Assembly (NCBI GenBank): GCA_963813415.1
Contig: CAWEYW010000003.1
Span: 186,001 to 250,000 of the forward strand
From: CAIWHR01 sp963813415
Lineage (GTDB): Bacteria > Pseudomonadota > Gammaproteobacteria > Burkholderiales > Casimicrobiaceae
Reading direction: 5' to 3'
DNA: 64,000 nt
Position numbers and translations under genes: made by a program. Below, in pieces: positions 15,571-26,191 of this stretch. The notes beneath the pieces were generated by a model that saw only the letters and a program-made list of their open reading frames with translations, was not told where the DNA came from and did not search any database. How positions within the stretch are numbered: position 1 is the stretch's first letter; each line of letters opens with the position of its first letter.

Positions 15571-16825
15571 GTGAGCAGACTTTACCTTCGCCTTCCGTCG
15601 AGCACCGCCGCCGAAAGCGCCGCGAGCACGCGCGGCCTCGTCTGCAGGTACGCGCTCGTCGCCTCGGGCACGGTCGAGCGTGAAGGCATCGCGGCGCTGT
15701 CCGAGATCTCCGCCACGCTGGGCAAGGTCGAGCGCGTGACGCTGCTGCTCGCGGCGAGCGACGTGACGCTGTTGCGCCTGAAGGTTCCACCGCTGTCGCC
15801 GACGCGCCTGAAAGCCGCGTTGCCGAACCTGGTCGAGGAGCACCTCATCTGCGACCCGGCCGAATGCGTGATCGTCGCGGGCGCTTCCGCGGACGGCATG
15901 CGCACGGTTGCAATCGTGCAGCGCGCCTGGCTCGAAACGATCGCGAGAGCGGTGGCTGCCGACCGCGTGCGCAGCGTGTTTGCCGTGCCCGCCCAGCTGT
16001 GCCTCCCCTGCAGTCCCGGCACGGTCAGTGCCGCGATCGACCCGCGCGCGGACGAACTCCAGTTGACGGTGCGCCTGTCGGACCAGGAAGGCCTGGGTGT
16101 GGCGATGCCGTCCGGATCGTCCCGCGCGCGACGTGCTCGATACGGTGAGTGCCGTTGCACGCGACGCACCGCTCGTCCTGCACGTGCCCGATGCGTCGAT
16201 GGATGCGTATCGAGGCGCAATGGATGCCGTGCCGGGGCTCGCGTCGCGGGCCGATCTTGTGCGCGAGGACTGGTCGTGCTGGCTCGACGGCGCGGACAGC
16301 GCGGGACTGAACATGCTATCCGGTCTCACCGTTCGCTATGCGGGGCAGGACCGATGGCGGCAATGGCGCTGGCCCATGGCGCTGGCCGCCGGGGTGGTGG
16401 GGATCAACCTCGTCGGGCTCTACACCGATTGGTGGCGCATGAAGAGCGAGTCCGATCGGCTGCGCGCCGGGATGGTCCAGACCTTCAAGTCCGGGTACCC
16501 CAACGAGAGCGTCATCCTGGACCCGACGGCACAGATGAAGCAGAAGATCGCCGCGTCGCGCCGGGCTTCGGGTCAGTTCGCATCCGATGATTTCCTGGTG
16601 CTGGTCTCGGGCTTTGGCGAGGCGTGGGCACGCGTCGCCCAGGCTCGGCCCAACGGCAAGGGAGCCCGGATCGCAGGGCTCGAATTTCGCGATCACAGCC
16701 TGTTGGTGCGCGCCCAGGCCGACGCCGAGCTGCCGGAAGGCAAGCTCGCGGAGGAGCTGAAGGCGCGCGGGTTGTCGCTCTCGCAGCCCACCGCCGGCGC
16801 GTGGCAAGTACGGAGCATCAAGTGA
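15571..16825 (+). pseudogene. gspL: Type II secretion inner-membrane protein GspL, split by a +1 frameshift
   Basis: GspL links the GspE ATPase to GspM at the inner membrane. The first part, from GTG 15571, reads in one frame to about 16110 (cytoplasmic actin-like domain: VTLLLAASDVTLLRLKVPPL, LPNLVEEHLI). The family sequence then continues in the next frame from about 16112 (PARDVLDTVSAVARDAPLVL) through a membrane segment (WPMALAAGVVGINLVGLY) to the TGA at 16825. Joined, the two parts give about 417 aa, normal for GspL. The shift lies in GTCCCGCGCGCGAC, a CG-repeat run where one extra base would explain it. It could be a sequencing or assembly error or a true mutation. gspM starts inside its last codons, so the operon is otherwise intact. 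Confidence 0.88.
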
Positions 16826-17337
16826 GCAGCATCAACGTTGGGGCACTGAAGGAATCGAGCCTCGCCTTCTGGCAAGAACGCAAGCCGCGCGAGCGCACGG
16901 CGCTCGTCTTGGGCGCGGCAGTCGTCGTCGTGGCGCTCCTTTACGCTTGGGTGCTCGCGCCGGCGATCGAGGGCAGGCAACGGCTCGCGAAGACGTTGCC
17001 CGCGTTGCGCCAGCAGGCCGCGGAACTGCAGGTCCTGGCGACGGAGGCCACGCAGCTCGTCAACGCCGGGGCAACGCCCGTACCGACGCCGACCAAGGAA
17101 GCGATCGAATCCTCGCTGCGGGCGAAGGGTCTGAAAGCGCAGAGCGTGGTCGTCGACGGCGCACTCACGCGAGTGCAGCTGACCGCGGTGTCGTTCGCGT
17201 CGCTGCTCGAGTGGCTCGACGGTGCGCAAACGACTGCGCGACTCGCGGTGGTCGATGCGAGCATCGTCGCCCAGCCTTCCGCCGACACCGTCAACGCGAC
17301 GCTCACGTTGCAGCAGCAGAAAAGCGCAAGCGAGTGA
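16822..17337 (+). CDS. gspM: Type II secretion inner-membrane protein GspM
   Basis: A bitopic inner-membrane protein of 171 aa that partners GspL. The N-terminal LAFWQERKPRERTALVLGA leads into a single membrane helix (VVVVALLYAWVLAPAIEG). The periplasmic domain has LPALRQQAAELQ and the ferredoxin-like fold near VSFASLLEWLD. It starts at a GTG that overlaps the gspL stop (GTGA), arguing for coupled translation. Confidence 0.92.
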   Translation: MSSINVGALKESSLAFWQERKPRERTALVLGAAVVVVALLYAWVLAPAIEGRQRLAKTLPALRQQAAELQVLATEATQLVNAGATPVPTPTKEAIESSLRAKGLKAQSVVVDGALTRVQLTAVSFASLLEWLDGAQTTARLAVVDASIVAQPSADTVNATLTLQQQKSASE

Positions 17338-17343
17338 GCGGCA

Positions 17344-18117
17344 TTGTCTCGTCTCCTGACATGGACGTTGAGCGGACTGCTCACCGCCGCGGTGACGGTG
17401 CTGGTGTTGTGTCCCGCGAGCTGGATGGCGGGTCCGCTCGAGCGCTTCACGTCCGGCCGGCTGACGCTCGGGGATCCCAAAGGCACGGTGTGGAGCGGCT
17501 CCGCGTTCATCGGTGGTGCGCCGGGCGCGAACGAGCCCGTCACACCGCTGCTGCCCGGTCGCTTTTCGTGGCGCGTGTCGCCGATGCTGTTGCTGGGACG
17601 GATGGATGCGCGAATCGAGAACCCCGGAACCCTGTCCCAACCCGTGCAGGTCACGGGCAGCTGGACGCGGTGGGAGCTCACGCCGGCTGCCGTCACGTTC
17701 CCGGCGGACCCTCTGAGCGGGCTCGGGGCCCCGATGAACACCATACGCCCCACAGGCCACGTGCGATTGTCGTGGGGGCCGCTCGAAATCGCGCGCGAGA
17801 ACGACGCGGTCCTGGTCAACGGCACGATGGCGCTGGACATCGAGGATCTTTCGTCCCGTTTATCCCCGATCAAACCGCTTGGCGTTTATCGGCTCACAAT
17901 GCGGTGGCAAGGGCGGGACGCCCCCATGACCCTGCAGACGACGAGGGGACCGCTGCTCTTGAGCGGTAGCGGCGGCTTGAGCGGTGGGCGTTGGCGATTT
18001 GCCGGCCGTGCGGAAGCTGCCCCGGGATACGAGAAAGACTTGGCCAATTTCCTGAATCTGCTGGGCGAGACCCGCAGGGAAGGCGACAAAGACGTGATTG
18101 CACTTCAGTTCCAATGA
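17344..18117 (+). CDS. gspN: Type II secretion protein GspN
   Basis: A protein of 257 aa with an N-terminal membrane anchor (WTLSGLLTAAVTVLVLCPASW) followed by the GspN motifs RLTLGDPKGTVWSGSA and FSWRVSPMLL, with a C-terminal Gly/Trp-rich stretch SGSGGLSGGRWRFAG. The start is TTG 17344, 6 nt after gspM; no ATG fits, and the TTG places the signal anchor at the very N-terminus. GspN is an accessory component, absent from many T2SS and of unclear role. The gene overlaps gspD by 4 nt. Confidence 0.88.
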   Translation: MSRLLTWTLSGLLTAAVTVLVLCPASWMAGPLERFTSGRLTLGDPKGTVWSGSAFIGGAPGANEPVTPLLPGRFSWRVSPMLLLGRMDARIENPGTLSQPVQVTGSWTRWELTPAAVTFPADPLSGLGAPMNTIRPTGHVRLSWGPLEIARENDAVLVNGTMALDIEDLSSRLSPIKPLGVYRLTMRWQGRDAPMTLQTTRGPLLLSGSGGLSGGRWRFAGRAEAAPGYEKDLANFLNLLGETRREGDKDVIALQFQ

Positions 18118-20267
18118 CGATGACTCCCTACGTGGACAAGCGCGACCAAGCCGCGGGCTGGCGCCGTTGGACTTGCATTGCGGCGCTCCTCTGCCTGATG
18201 GCGCCCGTGCCGCCCGCCCACGGCGCCGAGCTCCCGGCGGATGCGGCAACCTTCAAATTCGTGGGTGCCGATATCGACTCCGTCGTGAAGGCGATCGGCC
18301 AGTTCATGCACATCACCTTCATCATCGATCCGCGGATCAAGGGGACGGTCAACCTGGTGACCGAAAAGCCGGTGACCCGGGCGCAGGCGCTCAAGATCCT
18401 CACCGCCGTGCTGCGCATGCAAGGCTACGCAATGGTGGCCGGCGACGGCTTCACGAAGATCGTCCCGGAGGTCGACGCCAAGATGCAGGTCGCGAGCTCC
18501 GAGCGCGGCACGTCGGGCAGCGACCTGATAGCGACGCAGGTCTTCAGGCTCCAGCACGAATCGGCGGCCAGCATCGCGGCGGTGCTTCGACCACTCGTCT
18601 CGACGAACAACTCGATCAACGCCGATGCGGGCACCAACACCGTCGTCGTCACCGATTATGGCGACAACCTCGACCGCATCGGGAGGCTCATCGCGCGACT
18701 GGACCAGCCGGCGGTCGCCGCCGTCGAGGTCGTGCCGGTCCGCCATGCCGTCGCGGGCGACATCGCCACGATGGTGAGCCGCATGATGGAATCGCCGAAT
18801 CCGGTCGATCGCCTGGGCGTCGCGCCCGATGCGCGCACGAACTCCATCGTCGTGCGTTCGGCCACGCTGCTGCGCGCCGCACAAGCAAAGGCATTGATCG
18901 AGCAACTCGACCAGCCAACCGTCGAATCCGGCAACGTGCACGTGGTGCATCTCAAGAATGCGGAGGCGACGCGTCTCGCACAGACGCTGCGGGCCGTGGT
19001 GGCATCCGACACCTCCGCCTCGGCATCGGCGACGTCGACGACCGGGTTGTCGGCTTCCCTTGCGCCGACGACGTCCGGAACGACGCCGGCCCCGCTCGGA
19101 GGCGGCGGCCCCAGTGCGTCGAGCACGGCCCCACCCACCCTCACGCCCGGGGGGGCCGCCGGGTTCATCCAGGCGGATGCGGCGACGAACACGCTCATCA
19201 TCACCGCGAGCGAGCCCGTTTACCGCGGCTTGCGCGAGGTCATCGAACGGCTCGACCAGCGGCGCGCGCAGGTGCTGGTGGAGTCGCTGATCGTCGAGGT
19301 GTCGGCCAACAAGGCGGCCGAGTTCGGCGTGCAGTGGCTGGCCCTGACGGGAGACAAGACGAGCTCGTATCGCATCGGCGGCGCAACCGGGTTTGCGTCG
19401 GGCGGCGATAACCTGGTGAACCAGGCCATCTCGGCGGCGTCGGGAACGAACGTGCCGCTGCCGCCGGGCAACGGGTTGACCCTGGGCATCCTGCGCCAGA
19501 TCGGCGGGCAGATCAGCCTCGGCGCGCTGGCCCGCGCGCTGGAGACGGACAGCAACGCCAACATCCTTTCCATGCCGAACGTCGTCACGCTCGACAACGA
19601 GGAAGCGCGGATCATGGTCGGCCAGAACGTGCCCTTCATCACCGGGCAGTACACGACCCCCGCATCCTCCGGCGCGGTCGGCGTGAACCCGTTCCAGACC
19701 ATCGAGCGCAAGGACATCGGCCTGTCGCTGCGCGTGCGGCCGCAGATCTCTGAACGCGGCACGGTCAGGATGTCGATCTACCAGGAAACGTCGGCGGTGC
19801 AGGACACGCGCAACGCTTCGGGCATCATCACGAGCAAACGCTCGATCGATACCAATGTGCTTGTGGACGACGGAGCGATCATCGTGCTGGGAGGGCTCAT
19901 CGAGGAGAACGTGCAGGACGGCAACGAAAAAGTGCCTGCGCTGGGTGACATTCCCATTCTCGGATCGCTCTTCAAGTACGAGACGCGCAAGCGCGTGAAG
20001 ACCAACCTCATGGTCTTCCTGCGGCCCACGGTGATTCGCGACAATGCGCAAGGCATCGGCGTCACCTCCGAGCTTTACGAGCGCATCCGCGACCAGCAGA
20101 TCAAGGCCCAGCCCGCCTCCGCGCTGCTCGTGCCCGACATTACCGCACCGGTGCTGGCGCCGCTCGATGCCGGCAAGCCCGTCGGTGGACCGACGGTGCA
20201 GCCCGTGACGCCGGACACGACCGCACCGCAGGCTCCTGTCCAGCCTCCCGCCGCGAAGCCGAACTAG
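18114..20267 (+). CDS. gspD: Type II secretion outer-membrane secretin GspD
   Basis: Forms the multimeric outer-membrane pore. 717 aa from ATG 18114 (overlapping the gspN stop; a second ATG lies at 18120). The signal peptide ends near AHGAE. N0 begins at FKFVGADIDSVVKAIGQFMH. The N1-N3 repeats carry VVPVRHAVAGDIATMV and VHVVHLKNAEATRLAQTLRAVV, with a long Ser/Thr/Gly-rich insert in N3 (about residues 300-345). The secretin domain has VLVESLIVEVSANKAAEFGV, the VPFITGQY gate motif and IDTNVLVDDGAIIVLGGLI. A Pro-rich tail (GGPTVQPVTPDTTAPQ) ends the protein. No pilotin gene is nearby. Confidence 0.96.
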   Translation: MTMTPYVDKRDQAAGWRRWTCIAALLCLMAPVPPAHGAELPADAATFKFVGADIDSVVKAIGQFMHITFIIDPRIKGTVNLVTEKPVTRAQALKILTAVLRMQGYAMVAGDGFTKIVPEVDAKMQVASSERGTSGSDLIATQVFRLQHESAASIAAVLRPLVSTNNSINADAGTNTVVVTDYGDNLDRIGRLIARLDQPAVAAVEVVPVRHAVAGDIATMVSRMMESPNPVDRLGVAPDARTNSIVVRSATLLRAAQAKALIEQLDQPTVESGNVHVVHLKNAEATRLAQTLRAVVASDTSASASATSTTGLSASLAPTTSGTTPAPLGGGGPSASSTAPPTLTPGGAAGFIQADAATNTLIITASEPVYRGLREVIERLDQRRAQVLVESLIVEVSANKAAEFGVQWLALTGDKTSSYRIGGATGFASGGDNLVNQAISAASGTNVPLPPGNGLTLGILRQIGGQISLGALARALETDSNANILSMPNVVTLDNEEARIMVGQNVPFITGQYTTPASSGAVGVNPFQTIERKDIGLSLRVRPQISERGTVRMSIYQETSAVQDTRNASGIITSKRSIDTNVLVDDGAIIVLGGLIEENVQDGNEKVPALGDIPILGSLFKYETRKRVKTNLMVFLRPTVIRDNAQGIGVTSELYERIRDQQIKAQPASALLVPDITAPVLAPLDAGKPVGGPTVQPVTPDTTAPQAPVQPPAAKPN

Positions 20268-20273
20268 GGAACG

Positions 20274-21713
<1,440 letters not shown>

Positions 21714-21714
21714 C

Positions 21715-22929
21715 GTGGCCGCGTTTCGCTACGAGGCCGTCGACGCGCTCGGCGCCACGAAAAAGGGCGTCGTCGACGCGGACAGCGCGCGCGCGGCGCG
21801 GTCCGAGCTCCGCGGACAGGGCCTCACGCCCATCGCGGTCGACTCGATACGCCAGGAAGGCGCGGGCCGCGGTGGCCTGCGCGCATTCGGCGACAAGCTT
21901 TCGACGCCGGAACTGGCACTCTTCACCCGCCAGCTTGCCAGCCTGCTCGAAGCGAGCCTGCCCCTCGAGCAGGCGTTTTCCGCGCTGCTCGAGCAGGCCG
22001 AGCGGCCCTACGTCCGGGACCTCACCGCGTCGATCCGCTCGGAAGTGATGGGCGGCGCCTCGCTGTCCGTTGCGCTGTCGCGCCACCCGCGCGACTTCAC
22101 GGACATGTATCGCGCGCTGGTCGCGTCGGGTGAGCAGATCGGCCAGCTTTCGCGCGTGCTGTCGCGTCTCGCCGACTACCTCGAGCGGCGCAACGCGCTG
22201 GTCCAGAAGGTGCGCATGGCCTTTGCCTATCCGGCCATCGTGACAGTCGTGGCCGCTTGCATCGTCATCTTCCTGCTGACCTACGTCGTGCCGCAGATCG
22301 TCTCCGTGTTCGCGAGCACCAAGCAGAAGCTGCCGCTGCTCACGGTGATCATGCTCTCCATCTCGAACTTCGTGCGCCACTACGGCTGGGTCGTCGTGCT
22401 GGTGCTCGTCGCCCTGTCCTTCGTCTGGCGCGCGGCGCTCAAGGTCCCCGCCATCAAGCTGCGTTGGCACACGTGGCTGCTGACGGCACCCATGTACGGA
22501 AGATTCGAGCGCAGCCTCAACACCGCGCGCTTCGCCAGCACGCTCGCCATCACCACGGGCTCGGGCGTGCCCATCCTGCAGGCGCTGCAGGCGAGCCGCG
22601 ACACGCTCTCGAACATGGCACTGCGGGCGGAGGTGGAGGAAGCGACGATGCGGGTGCGCGAGGGCGCGAGCCTCGCGCGCGCACTTTCCGCGCACAAGCA
22701 TTTTCCGCCTGTGCTGGTGCACATGATACGGGCCGGCGAGGCGACGGGCGAGCTCGCAGGCATGCTGGAGCGCGCCTGCAATGTGCAGGAACAGGACCTC
22801 GAACGACGCGCGCTCACCATCGCCGGATTGCTCGAGCCCGGCCTCATTCTGGCGATGGGCGTCATGGTGTTGCTGATCGTTCTCGCCGTGCTGATGCCCA
22901 TCATCGAGATCAACCAGCTCGTGCGATGA
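21715..22929 (+). CDS. gspF: Type II secretion inner-membrane platform protein GspF
   Basis: Polytopic platform protein of 404 aa. The N-terminal MAAFRYEAVDALGATKKG is characteristic of GspF. Two repeated T2SSF domains each begin with ALFTRQLASLLEASLPLEQA and FASTLAITTGSGVPILQAL, and three membrane helices are visible (including AIVTVVAACIVIFLLTYVV and GVMVLLIVLAVLMPIIE). The start is GTG 21715, two bases after the gspE stop. Confidence 0.95.
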   Translation: MAAFRYEAVDALGATKKGVVDADSARAARSELRGQGLTPIAVDSIRQEGAGRGGLRAFGDKLSTPELALFTRQLASLLEASLPLEQAFSALLEQAERPYVRDLTASIRSEVMGGASLSVALSRHPRDFTDMYRALVASGEQIGQLSRVLSRLADYLERRNALVQKVRMAFAYPAIVTVVAACIVIFLLTYVVPQIVSVFASTKQKLPLLTVIMLSISNFVRHYGWVVVLVLVALSFVWRAALKVPAIKLRWHTWLLTAPMYGRFERSLNTARFASTLAITTGSGVPILQALQASRDTLSNMALRAEVEEATMRVREGASLARALSAHKHFPPVLVHMIRAGEATGELAGMLERACNVQEQDLERRALTIAGLLEPGLILAMGVMVLLIVLAVLMPIIEINQLVR

Positions 22930-22962
22930 CTGCGCTCGTGCGTCTTGCTTGAAGGGACCCAA

Positions 22963-23544
22963 GTGAATCGTTGGCCCGTGCTCGTAAGCTTCCTCCTGTT
23001 TCTCGCGCTGTGCGCGTCAGTGGTTGCCTGGACGATGCAATTGTTCAAGCCGGCGCCACGCGCCCTGGCCGCGGCGCCGGTGCCGGAAGCCACAGTCGTC
23101 GTGCACCCGGACGCAGCGTCCGCGCTCTTCGGAACCCGCAAGACGAGCGTACCGGCAGCAGCCAACTACGCACTGAAGGGCATCGTCGTCGCGCGCAAGT
23201 CCGGTGACAGCGTGGCCATACTCGCGGTGGAGGGAAAACCGGCGCAAGCACTTCGAGTAGGCGCCGAGGTGGTGCCCGGCGTCACGGTGAAGGAAGTGCA
23301 TCCGCAATTCGTGCTGCTGTCGGAAGGCGGCAGCGAAAAGCGGGTCGACCTTCCAGAAAAGCCGAGCGAGATGATCGCTCAGGGCGTCGGACAACCGCGG
23401 GCCAGCGGGACGGCCGAGACACGCGCGCCGCCTCCGGAAATGCCGTCGGCGGCGAGCGAGACGGTCCGTCCGCACGTGCGGCAACCGCGCGCCAATCGAA
23501 GGGCCGAGGCGAGGAATCCTGCCGGACGGGCGGAGTCTGAGTGA
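22963..23544 (+). CDS. gspC: Type II secretion protein GspC
   Basis: Couples the inner-membrane platform to the secretin. 193 aa from GTG 22963, chosen for AAGGGA 5 nt upstream; an in-frame TTG at 22945 has no SD. One N-terminal membrane helix (VLVSFLLFLALCASVVAW) is followed by the homology region with LFGTRK, NYALKGIVVARKSGDSVAIL and VLLSEGGSEKRVDLPEK. A Pro/Arg/Ala-rich tail replaces the PDZ or coiled-coil domain of longer GspC proteins. Here gspC is last in the operon instead of first as in the classical gspC-O order. Confidence 0.9.
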   Translation: MNRWPVLVSFLLFLALCASVVAWTMQLFKPAPRALAAAPVPEATVVVHPDAASALFGTRKTSVPAAANYALKGIVVARKSGDSVAILAVEGKPAQALRVGAEVVPGVTVKEVHPQFVLLSEGGSEKRVDLPEKPSEMIAQGVGQPRASGTAETRAPPPEMPSAASETVRPHVRQPRANRRAEARNPAGRAESE

Positions 23545-23654
23545 CTTGCGGATGTGAAGCCCCGATCCAGCCGGGGAATTCACGCCTACCGTGATGCCTG
23601 CGAGCGGGCGCTAGGCTGTTCCATGTGGGCCGGATCACGCATCGTGCCGGCATG

Positions 23655-23807
23655 TACACGACCCGCGCCAAGCCGCACCGCGAACCCACTGCCGCGGCCG
23701 GGTTCGCTGGCGATCTCGAGCTCGCTCTGGTGGCGCATCGACACGTGCTTCACGATCGCGAGCCCGAGACCTGTGCCGCCCGTCGCGCGCGAGCGGATCC
23801 GGCCTGG
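23655..23807 (-). pseudogene. phoR: Remnant of PhoR-type histidine kinase (C-terminal ATPase fragment)
   Basis: On the reverse strand an open stretch reads RATGGTGLGLAIVKHV then MRHQSELEIASEPGRGSGF, i.e. the G2 box and last strands of a histidine kinase ATPase domain, closest by eye to PhoR of betaproteobacteria. Nothing upstream (H-box, N-box, PAS or membrane helices) is present: only about 50 of about 430 residues remain. It lies just beyond the T2SS operon, in a region 23545-24050 otherwise without genes. Confidence 0.65.
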
Positions 23808-24050
23808 GCGGGAAACGGCCGCGCCGCGGCCGCATTCCAGAGATGCCGCATCCCTGAAGGCTGGACCGCAGAGGGGCATGCCTGTGCGGGCGGTGCGTCG
23901 TCCGTAGCGGGGACGAGCGCCACCTTCGCAGCGTCCGGTTGACCCCTGACCTGCAAACCTTTTCGGAGCGCCGACGTCAGGACTCAGCCTGACAGGATCT
24001 GTTTTGCAGACCTCGCGTACGAGGGGAAGCCGCGAGGGTGAGCGCGATGG

Positions 24051-24293
24051 CTAGGACGCGGGCTTGGCTTTACGCCCCGGCGCGGGCGGCGGCACGTAAC
24101 CGGAGACCCGGCACTGCCAGGCGTCGATGCGCTTGCCGCGCTCAAAACGGGTCAGGTTGCAGGTGATGATCGCCCCGGTCGCTGCCAGGCCCGCGAGCCG
24201 CATGCGGACGGTGGCCAGCGGCACGCCGGTTTCCTTGGCAATCTCCAAATCGAGCCGCTGACCGTATTTCTTCAGGCATTCCAGGATGTCCAT
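24051..24293 (-). CDS. Small winged-helix DNA-binding protein
   Basis: An 80-residue protein starting MDILECLKKYGQRLDLEIAK, with a helix-turn-helix LDLEIAKETGVPLATVRMRLAGLAATG and a wing region ITCNLTRFERGKRIDAWQCRV. This looks like a compact MarR/ArsR-type winged helix. The C-terminal tail is basic and Pro-rich (PPPAPGRKAKPAS). ATG 24293 is chosen because the protein fold begins there; longer in-frame extensions are Arg-rich shadow sequence. The target is unknown; an autoregulatory or local role is only a guess. Confidence 0.75.
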   Translation of the reverse strand: MDILECLKKYGQRLDLEIAKETGVPLATVRMRLAGLAATGAIITCNLTRFERGKRIDAWQCRVSGYVPPPAPGRKAKPAS

Positions 24294-24409
24294 CGGGCGC
24301 GGCCTCCAAGCTAAGGTCCACAGTCTAACAGGCGGAGGAAGTTCCGGTCCCGGGATCCACTGGAAGCATGCCCATCCCTGGCCGGACGCACGCTCGGCAG
24401 TCGCGCTCG

Positions 24410-24709
24410 TCAGGTCGCGCCGGACGGGTTGCCGGACGCGGCGAGAAGGTCGTCGACCACCTTCTGCAACTCCTGCAGCGTGACATCGCAAGCCGATGCA
24501 GGATCGGTTGCCTGCGACGGCAGGCCGAAGCTTCGCGCGATTCCGTCCGGGCCACCGGAAAGCGTGGTGGCGACCAGGATGCCGCCGAAACGGCGGGAGG
24601 CGGATATCGAGATGTCGAAGCCGCGGTAACGCAGCTTCACGTGCGCGCGGTCGGCGTCACCGCGTGCTGCCGTGTTGGTGTTCAAATGCGGCACCTCAAG
24701 AAGAAGCAC
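24410..24709 (-). CDS. Hypothetical protein
   Basis: Up to 99 residues; the core reads HVKLRYRGFDISISASRRFGGILVATTLSGGP, then FGLPSQATDPASACDVTLQELQKVVDDLLAASG. The mix of a beta-rich N-terminal half and a C-terminal amphipathic helix looks like a real small protein, but I recognise no family. The start is uncertain: GTG 24709 has no SD, while a TTG about 27 nt further in is preceded by GAGGTG. It lies downstream of, and on the same strand as, the histidine kinase at 24803. Confidence 0.5.
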   Translation of the reverse strand: MLLLEVPHLNTNTAARGDADRAHVKLRYRGFDISISASRRFGGILVATTLSGGPDGIARSFGLPSQATDPASACDVTLQELQKVVDDLLAASGNPSGAT

Positions 24710-24802
24710 CGGAGCTTACCCGATCAGCATGACCGAATGCTGATGCCGATCAAATTCGGTCACGCTTGCGACGCCTGCGTGCCCGGTAGGTGCCGCGTCC
24801 GG

Positions 24803-25864
24803 TCAATGTGGCACCGGCACTCCTGTGAGTGGCGCGACGGCGTGCACTTCCGCGCCGCCGTCCGGCCGCGTGCGCAGGGATAGCGTCCCGCCCCATCCGG
24901 CGAGGAGTTGCCGGCAGCCCTGCAGCTGGATGTCCGGCGGCCCTTCGGCATGGGGCGCCGTCGCGCTGCCGTCGCGATCTTCGTTGACCACCAGCACGGC
25001 GCGATGCTGCTCGTTGATGAGCTTGATCGACGCGCGCGTGGTGCCCGACCGTTCCACCACGTTGTCCAGGGCTTCCTGGGCTATCCGGTACAGGACGAGG
25101 CCCAGTTCTTCGTCGATGGTCAGGCGCGGGTCGATCTCCGTCGCACAGGGTATCCCGGTCTTCGCGGTAAACCGCTGCGCCATCTGCGCCAGCGCCGCCC
25201 CGAGGCCCAGCTCGTGCAGCATCGTCGGGCGCAGGCTCTCGATGATGCGCCGCTTGGCGTCGACCGACCCGCTCAGCAGCCGCATCACCATTTGCACGTT
25301 CCTCGCGAGCGGGTCGCCGCGGGCCGCGAGCTGGACCTGCACGGTGTGCAAGTCGATGGCGGCGGCGGTGAGGCCCGCGATCAGCTCGTCGTGCAACTGT
25401 CGCGCGAGGCGGCGGCGCTCGTCCTCGCGCGCGTTCTGCAGCTGCGCCGCCAGGCGTGCCATCGCCGCCGCTTCCGCACGAGCCTGCTCGGCGGCCTTTC
25501 TGTCGGTGACGTCGCGCGTGAAGCAGCGCGTATGGACGAATTGCCCGTTCTCGCGCCGCACGTTGGAAGAGATGAGTACGTGGCGAAGCTCGCCATTCTT
25601 GCACTTCAGGCGTGCTTCGAAGTTCTGCAGCGTCTCGCCCTTGGTGAGCCGGTACAGCATTTCGCTGATCACCGGCGGATCGGCATGGAACTCGGCGACG
25701 TTGCGGCCGATGTATTCGTCGGACGCATAGCCCAGCATGTCCAGCTCCGCCTTGTTCGCGCGCAGGATCGTTCCGTCCGGCGCGACGAGATGGAGGGCGA
25801 TCGGGGCCTGCTCGAAATAGTCGGAGAGGGACTCGTCGGAAAACAGTGGGGTTGCGGCATCCAT
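24803..25864 (-). CDS. PAS-domain sensor histidine kinase (HisKA_3 type) with degenerate ATP-binding region
   Basis: A soluble sensor kinase of 353 aa with no membrane segments. A PAS domain spans about residues 12-125 (FEQAPIALHLVAPDGTILRANKAE ... GELRHVLISSNVRRENG). The dimerisation/phosphoacceptor helix is DERRRLARQLHDELIAGLTA with His158, the NarX/LuxR-partner type. The catalytic domain is atypical. The N box is only partly kept (YRIAQEALDNVVERSG). The G1 position reads VVNEDRDGSATAPH in place of DNGxG. There is no clear G2 box before GWGGTLSLRTRPDGGAEV. It may have weak or no kinase activity. An inverted repeat TGTAGG-N6-CCTACA lies 42 nt upstream of the start. No adjacent response regulator is encoded. 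Confidence 0.85.
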   Translation of the reverse strand: MDAATPLFSDESLSDYFEQAPIALHLVAPDGTILRANKAELDMLGYASDEYIGRNVAEFHADPPVISEMLYRLTKGETLQNFEARLKCKNGELRHVLISSNVRRENGQFVHTRCFTRDVTDRKAAEQARAEAAAMARLAAQLQNAREDERRRLARQLHDELIAGLTAAAIDLHTVQVQLAARGDPLARNVQMVMRLLSGSVDAKRRIIESLRPTMLHELGLGAALAQMAQRFTAKTGIPCATEIDPRLTIDEELGLVLYRIAQEALDNVVERSGTTRASIKLINEQHRAVLVVNEDRDGSATAPHAEGPPDIQLQGCRQLLAGWGGTLSLRTRPDGGAEVHAVAPLTGVPVPH

Positions 25865-25905
25865 GGTGCTAGCTCGACATCATGCACAGTGCACCACGGC
25901 TCGTA

Positions 25906-25923
25906 TGTAGGGGTCGTCCTACA
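25906..25923. promoter_or_regulatory. Inverted repeat TGTAGG-N6-CCTACA upstream of the histidine kinase
   Basis: A perfect 6-bp inverted repeat with a 6-nt spacer (GGTCGT), 42 nt before the start of the PAS kinase on the reverse strand. The same repeat with the same spacing recurs at 32861-32878, which suggests an operator for a dimeric regulator. Confidence 0.6.
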
Positions 25924-26191
25924 CTGTGTGCATCGCGATCCCTTGCGACGACGGCGCTTGCGATCGCGGTATGCCGATGCCATGAGACGCAGGTCAACGC
26001 GTGGTGCCCGATGCGTGCACTACAAGCTGCGCGCGTATTGGTGGCGGTAAGAATTGCATCCGACGCGCGCCGGGAACTCGTTGCCCTCCGGCCTGACCAA
26101 GGAGCGGGTTTTCCCCATCCCCGGCAGGGTGCACATTTCCGCTTCGCCACGGTGCGCCTTGCCAACCCCTGACCCGACCCCGAGACAACCC

